Origin: an uncultured Prevotellaceae bacterium
GTDB taxonomy: Bacteria; Bacteroidota; Bacteroidia; Bacteroidales; Bacteroidaceae
Direction of reading: 5' to 3'
Assembly (NCBI GenBank): GCA_902774925.1
Contig: CACYKE010000017.1
Coordinates: 1-64,000, forward strand
Length of the DNA stretch: 64,000 nt
The translations under genes were made by a program, and so were the position numbers. The notes under the pieces are model-generated. The model had not been told where the DNA came from. It searched no databases and was given only the letters and a program-made list of their open reading frames with translations. Below, piece after piece: positions 61,857 to 64,000 of this stretch (its first letter is position 1; each line of letters starts with the position of its first letter).

Positions 61857-63352
61857 ACGCGTTCCTCCTTTCCTTTCTCACTCTCGGCAGTTTCTATCAA
61901 GCTGTTAAGCAGGTCTGTAATGACCTGTCCCTCCTGTTGTATGATGTCTACATTGCCGGCAGCCTCCTGTCGTGTATTGTCGTGATAGTGTTCACATAGT
62001 TCTGTAACGCTTTTGACGATGGCGTCCGCAGGTCCTATCATCTGGTTTGTCATGTTGTGCAGGAAGGCGGTCTTTACCCGGTCGGCCTCCTGCGTCTGGG
62101 TGTAGGTCTGTTTAAGTACACTGTTTCGTTCCTGCAAAGTTTCTTTCGATTGCTGCAACTGACTCATGCGTTCTGCCAGTGCACGTTGCATTTGCTGGAA
62201 ATGAAATTGCAGACGTCCTATCTCGTCCTTGCGTCGTGAGTCGGGAATGGTTTCTCCGTAATGCCCACGAGCAATACGCTCAGCCGATTCTGTCAACAGA
62301 TGTAAGGGCTCCAATTGGCGGTGGGTGATGAGTGTACAGAGCACCCAAGTCAGCAACATACCGATGATGGCAATGACCAACACGATAGTTAGTAGCAAGT
62401 TGTAGTCGCCGAAGATGTCTTCCTCGGGATATACTACCCCTACGCTCCATTTCAGTTCCTCCATAGCTCGGCCGGGCACAGCGGAGCGTTCGAAGGGACG
62501 GTAAAACACATACCAGTCTTCACCATTCATTACAAACTGCTTATAGCCTCGCTCGCCGTTTACCATTGCTTCTGCGGCTATACGTACCGAGGGGTCGGCA
62601 CCGTTCTCACACTGTGTAAACACCGTTTCGTGAGACAACTTGACGGGATCAGGATGTACAAGAAACGCACCATTTTTACCCAGTAGCGTACTATAGCCGT
62701 TGATCGACGGCTTTGCATCGAGTACGATTTGCGAAAGCAGAGCAAGGGACACATCTACGGACAATACGCCAATAGGTTTCCAATTGCCGTCATAGAGGGG
62801 TAGCGAGAAGCATGTCACCGCCTCGTCGTTGGGAGTATCCTTCACAGGTTCCATCCAGCATGCGTGCCCTTCCGTCAGCGGTTCTGTATACCACGTCTGT
62901 TGGGTATAAGGTTTTCCACCGAATGCTTTAGCCATTACCAGTTCTTCGCTCTCGTTGTTGAAACCTTTGCGGTGAACGTAAGCCATGAATGGTTTCTTAT
63001 CTTCGTAGAAGTTGGGATCCATAGCAATGGCACAGCCGACAATATAGGAATTACTCTCAATAACAGTCTGACAATAATGAAACATCTGCTCGCGATTGTT
63101 CATTTTACCCAGAAGGTTCCAGTAAATGTTACCAGTTGCCTGTTCTACACTCAAAAGGATATTATCTATGTGCTGTACCGTCGACTCGAGCGTTTGCTCA
63201 GCATTGCGCATCGCTTCTGCTTTCAATGTCTGACGTGCGAAATAAAACATTACTGCTAGCGCTACAAATAACAACAGCGCTATCTCGCAGACAACCATCA
63301 GACTTAGCTTGACTGATAAGGTCTTGTTGATTATTTTAGGCCATTTCAGCAT
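61853..63352 (-). CDS. dCache-HAMP sensor, kinase-dead and without ATPase domain
   Basis: Membrane protein of 499 residues from ATG 63352 (the TTG at 63376 lies in the -7 box). Span about 13-37, dCache sensor (about 40-310, homologous in layout to the next protein, QTWYTEPLTEGHACWMEPV), span about 319-340, HAMP (about 342-395), coiled coil, and a dimerisation helix in which the H-box reads FLHNMTNQMIGP: the phospho-acceptor position is Asn436. The protein then ends after about 60 residues, so no HATPase domain exists. It probably acts as a sensing partner of the complete kinase translated just after it. Confidence 0.82.
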   Translation of the reverse strand: MLKWPKIINKTLSVKLSLMVVCEIALLLFVALAVMFYFARQTLKAEAMRNAEQTLESTVQHIDNILLSVEQATGNIYWNLLGKMNNREQMFHYCQTVIESNSYIVGCAIAMDPNFYEDKKPFMAYVHRKGFNNESEELVMAKAFGGKPYTQQTWYTEPLTEGHACWMEPVKDTPNDEAVTCFSLPLYDGNWKPIGVLSVDVSLALLSQIVLDAKPSINGYSTLLGKNGAFLVHPDPVKLSHETVFTQCENGADPSVRIAAEAMVNGERGYKQFVMNGEDWYVFYRPFERSAVPGRAMEELKWSVGVVYPEEDIFGDYNLLLTIVLVIAIIGMLLTWVLCTLITHRQLEPLHLLTESAERIARGHYGETIPDSRRKDEIGRLQFHFQQMQRALAERMSQLQQSKETLQERNSVLKQTYTQTQEADRVKTAFLHNMTNQMIGPADAIVKSVTELCEHYHDNTRQEAAGNVDIIQQEGQVITDLLNSLIETAESEKGKEERV

Positions 63353-63372
63353 AGTTTCAAGGTCTTCTGGCT

Positions 63373-63405
63373 GCAAATTTACGAAGAATTGGTTATATTT
63401 CCAAA
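63373..63405 (-). promoter_or_regulatory. Promoter of the dCache sensor pair
   Basis: Minus-strand TTTG (63405-63402), a 20-bp spacer and TAAATTTGC (63381-63373). Confidence 0.8.
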
Positions 63406-63519
63406 AGTATATGTATTATATCTTTGAAAACACTGTTAAGGAATTATAAATTCAGCTTATTCGGTTTGACTTTCTAATTAAATCAGCGTCCTAAATACAG
63501 ACATAAGAACTTGATTGGA

Positions 63520-64000
63520 TGAAAGAGAAGGGTAAACGTTTGTTTCTGACAACGCTCTTCATAGTGTGTTGTCTGTATTCATGGGCGCAGACAGATTCAC
63601 TATGGACTGTAAGAGGTCGTGTAACTGATGCCAAAACGAAAAAGCCACTTGCATCGGTTAGTGTGATGAGTAACCGTGTTGGTACGGTGACGAATGCCGA
63701 TGGTGAATTTGTGCTGAAGTTGAGTGCTGCTCCCCGTGAGGTGGCATTTTCGTGCCTAGGCTATCAGACGCGACGCCTGACAGCTGCAGCTTGTCGGGCT
63801 TTGGAGCAGGAGGGCAATCCCGTTCGTTTGCAGGCCAACAGCGTGATGCTCGGTGAGGTGGTCGTGGAAGGACATGAGGCACGTGATATTGTGCTGAAGG
63901 CTATTGGTCGTATAGAGCACAACTATCCGAACAATCCGAATCTGGTGCGTGGTTTCTATCGCGAGACAGTACAGAAGCGGCAGCGTTTCATCAGCATTGC
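63520..64000 (+). CDS. Carboxypeptidase-like regulatory domain protein (partial, runs off the edge)
   Basis: Reading frame from ATG 63520, open to the right edge (160 codons seen). Signal peptide MKEKGKRLFLTTLFIVCCLYSWA, then the beta-sandwich typical of TonB-receptor and outer-membrane N-termini: WTVRGRVTDAKTKKPLASVSV, GTVTNADGEFVLKL and VAFSCLGYQTRRL (about 27-85). Next comes IVLKAIGRIEHNYPNNPNLVRGFYRE (about 126-150), which I know from large Bacteroidetes carboxypeptidase-regulatory-domain proteins of unknown role, not from TonB receptors. No TAnnTTTGC box was found before it. Confidence 0.75.

Overview
The window looks like chromosome of a Bacteroidales bacterium, most probably Prevotellaceae (Prevotella/Segatella-like). 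The reasons are many promoters of the Bacteroidetes type (TTTG, about 20 bp, then TAnnTTTGC), a smalltalk-type micropeptide, families largely confined to this phylum (DUF4861, DUF4491, DUF4835/PorD, DUF4301, GldB-like lipoprotein, DUF4738), a Rho factor with a very long disordered insertion, and secreted glycosidases that end in a DLxGRR-type C-terminal tail. There is no rRNA, CRISPR array, transposase or phage gene.

Layout. 1-10.7 kb: mtaB and a glycosyltransferase, a DUF4861 protein, a GldB-like lipoprotein, dnaB, then a leftward DUF4835(porD)-recN-degenerate protease/TPR operon. 10.8-19.1 kb: glucuronate isomerase, a TPR histidine-kinase homologue without its phospho-acceptor His, a GH30 glucuronoxylanase-like enzyme, a GH43/CBM6 enzyme and pyrBI. 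19.2-30.3 kb: PBP1A, a lone smalltalk ORF, tRNA-Ser(CGA), fabD, a GH13 amylase-like enzyme, valS, and mazG-lipoprotein-rnz. 30.3-34.9 kb: a five-gene operon (tail-like small secreted protein, L,D-transpeptidase lipoprotein, ECF sigma, probable anti-sigma, small periplasmic protein), then nth and ribE on the other strand. 35.1-39.9 kb: an FGGY pentulose kinase divergent from a GH2 beta-galactosidase. 40.3-47.3 kb: an AT-richer accessory block of poorly recognised secreted, membrane and immunity-like proteins (including SUFU) that ends in a 400-bp non-coding, hairpin- and repeat-rich segment. 47.3-53.4 kb: a leftward run HU/SPOR-FHA-hisG-hisD-hisC-MFS. 53.5-64 kb: lipoprotein and nitrilase, DUF4301 protein, ansA, rho, a pair of dCache sensors (one kinase-dead and without an ATPase domain, one complete), and the start of a carboxypeptidase-regulatory-domain protein at the right edge.

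The most unusual signal is not a gene. At six places a short tandem array (period exactly 7, 8 or 9 bp, 4-5 units) sits directly at or just after the stop codon of a gene, and in five of them the repeated unit carries a stop triplet, so the stop is repeated in one frame (9-mers) or in all frames (7- and 8-mers). Other points of interest are three degenerate signalling or protease folds (kinases with His to Ala and His to Asn, a protease with His to Thr and Ser to Val), a probably leaderless GTG-start gene under a perfect promoter, and the structured non-coding segment at 46.9-47.3 kb.

Many gene starts that a simple ORF scan would place at a TTG lie inside the promoter box TAnnTTTGC itself. 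Those starts were moved downstream in this annotation.
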